DNA of 6,166 nt, taken from Bacillota bacterium. GTDB taxonomy: Bacteria; Bacillota; Clostridia; Christensenellales; Aristaeellaceae. Position numbers and translations under genes: made by a program. Shown in pieces: positions 5,125 to 6,166 of the stretch. Where the stretch lies: positions 1 to 6,166 of the forward strand of contig JAEYRW010000056.1 in NCBI GenBank assembly GCA_023435435.1. Reading direction: 5' to 3'. Below the pieces are notes generated by a model. The model saw nothing but the letters and a program-made list of their open reading frames with translations. It ran no database searches and was not told the DNA's origin. Position 1 is the first letter of the stretch, and every line of letters begins with the position of its first letter.

Positions 5125-6166
5125 ATGGCGGTTATTGCGATCATTGGAAGCGGCATGATGGGTTCCGCGATGAGTTTTCCGGCCCGGACGAACGGGAACG
5201 AGGTGCGGCTGGTGGGCACGCCCCTCGACCGGGCGATCATCGAGGGGCTCCGCAAGGACAATTTTCACATCACCCTTAAGCGCACGCTGCCGGAGGGCTG
5301 CAAGTATTTTCAGATTGAGGAACTGAACGAGGCGCTCGCCGGAGCCGACCTCGTCATCAGCGGCGTGTCGAGTTTCGGCGTCGACTGGTTCGCGGGCGAG
5401 ATGCTGCCGATTCTTCCCAAGGATGTGCCGATCCTGTGCATCACAAAGGGTATGTTCGACGGCGAGGACGGCTCGCTGACGCCCTATCCCATTTATTATA
5501 AGGGCCTTCCCCAGGGCGCGGACTTTTCCATCAACGCGGTGGGCGGGCCGTGCACGAGCTACGAACTGGCGGACAGGGATCCCACCGAAGTGGCCTTCTG
5601 CGGGCCGGACATCGAAAAGCTGCGCTGGATCAAGTCCCTTTTCGAGACGAATTTTTATCACATCTCACTTTCCACCGACATCGTGGGCGTCGAGTGCGCC
5701 GTGGCCATGAAAAACGCCTACGCGCTGGGCGTCACTTTGGCCATTGGCCTTTCCGAGCGCACGGAGGGCGTGGGCGGCACCCAGCACTACAACTCTCAGG
5801 CGGCGCTGTTCGGCCAAAGCGTGCGCGAGATGCGCAGGCTCCTCAAGATGGTGGGCGGGCTCGACGATAACATCGTGCTGGGCGCGGGCGATCTCTACGT
5901 GACGATCTTCGGCGGGCGCACGCGCTTCATCGGCACCCTCCTGGGCCGCGGACTCTCCTTCGACGAGGCCATGGCGCAATTAAAGGGCGTGACCCTCGAA
6001 TCCATCGTCATTTCAACCCGCACCGCGCGCGCCGTCCGTCGGCTCATCGCCGCCGGCAAGGCAACGGCGGAGGACTTCCCGCTGCTCATGCACATCGACG
6101 ACATCATCACGAACGGACAGCCCGTGGGGATTCCCTGGGCCGCGTTCGAGACGGAAACCGTGGGGT
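5125..6166 (+). CDS. gpsA: NAD(P)H-dependent glycerol-3-phosphate dehydrogenase, GpsA type (3' end cut off by window)
   Basis: An open frame of 347 codons runs off the right edge without a stop. The protein begins MAVIAIIGSGMMGSAMS, with the Rossmann GxGxxG at residues 8-13. Family landmarks follow: LVGTPLD near 34-40, GVSSFG in place of the usual substrate-side loop, ITKGM with K108, AVGGP, then GVECAVAMKN with K196 and N197, the expected catalytic lysine block. DLYVT with D256 and GRTRFIG with R265 and R267 correspond to the substrate-binding region. The canonical SRNRRFG is altered to GGRTRFIG, so this belongs to a divergent GpsA-like subgroup. The family interconverts dihydroxyacetone phosphate and glycerol 3-phosphate in the cytosol. 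GGGGAGGG upstream and the 1-nt gap from the DUF1667 stop place it in the same operon. The usual length of about 330-360 residues implies that little is missing. A different phosphorylated polyol substrate remains possible. Confidence 0.88.
   Translation, partial: MAVIAIIGSGMMGSAMSFPARTNGNEVRLVGTPLDRAIIEGLRKDNFHITLKRTLPEGCKYFQIEELNEALAGADLVISGVSSFGVDWFAGEMLPILPKDVPILCITKGMFDGEDGSLTPYPIYYKGLPQGADFSINAVGGPCTSYELADRDPTEVAFCGPDIEKLRWIKSLFETNFYHISLSTDIVGVECAVAMKNAYALGVTLAIGLSERTEGVGGTQHYNSQAALFGQSVREMRRLLKMVGGLDDNIVLGAGDLYVTIFGGRTRFIGTLLGRGLSFDEAMAQLKGVTLESIVISTRTARAVRRLIAAGKATAEDFPLLMHIDDIITNGQPVGIPWAAFETETVG

Overview
The window looks like a chromosomal segment of a GC-rich member of the Bacillota, probably the Clostridia. 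Coding regions are strongly GC-biased, yet the one long intergenic region is AT-rich and carries near-perfect sigma-A promoters. Nearly every gene has a strong AGGAGG-type ribosome binding site, and the gene content matches families I know mainly from clostridia and Thermotogales. The taxonomic call is inference; no rRNA or other marker gene is present.

Layout. Positions 1-120 are 15 head-to-tail copies of an 8-bp G-rich unit that probably continues beyond the left edge. Positions 121-238 hold an intrinsic terminator for the minus strand. Positions 239-406 (minus) encode an unrecognised 55-residue protein with a lysine-rich tail. Positions 467-1873 (minus) encode an FAD-dependent dehydrogenase of the COG2509 type. 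These two genes read leftwards, probably as one unit from a promoter at 1907-1935 to the terminator at 164-201. Positions 1874-2072 form a divergent control region: two back-to-back consensus promoters, then a long perfect hairpin with a U tract in the rightward leader.

Rightwards, four closely packed genes follow: a GlpA-type FAD enzyme with a C-terminal [2Fe-2S] domain (2073-3503), an FAD/NAD(P) pyridine-nucleotide oxidoreductase (3513-4760), a small DUF1667 protein with a cysteine pattern suited to an Fe-S cluster (4770-5123), and a glycerol-3-phosphate dehydrogenase of the GpsA type (5125 to the right edge, incomplete). Gaps between them are 9, 9 and 1 nt, so they form an operon.

How they may work together. 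The first three genes are a known conserved trio, usually linked to oxidation of glycerol 3-phosphate or a similar polyol phosphate. Electrons would pass from FAD through Fe-S centres to the second flavoprotein and NAD(P). The fourth gene belongs to a family that interconverts glycerol 3-phosphate and dihydroxyacetone phosphate using NAD(P)H, so its presence here suggests either a redox cycle or a different substrate. The leader hairpin looks like a transcriptional attenuator and recalls GlpP-type antitermination of Bacillus glp operons. The most distinctive items are the attenuated divergent control region, the G-quadruplex-capable octamer array and the small orphan protein.
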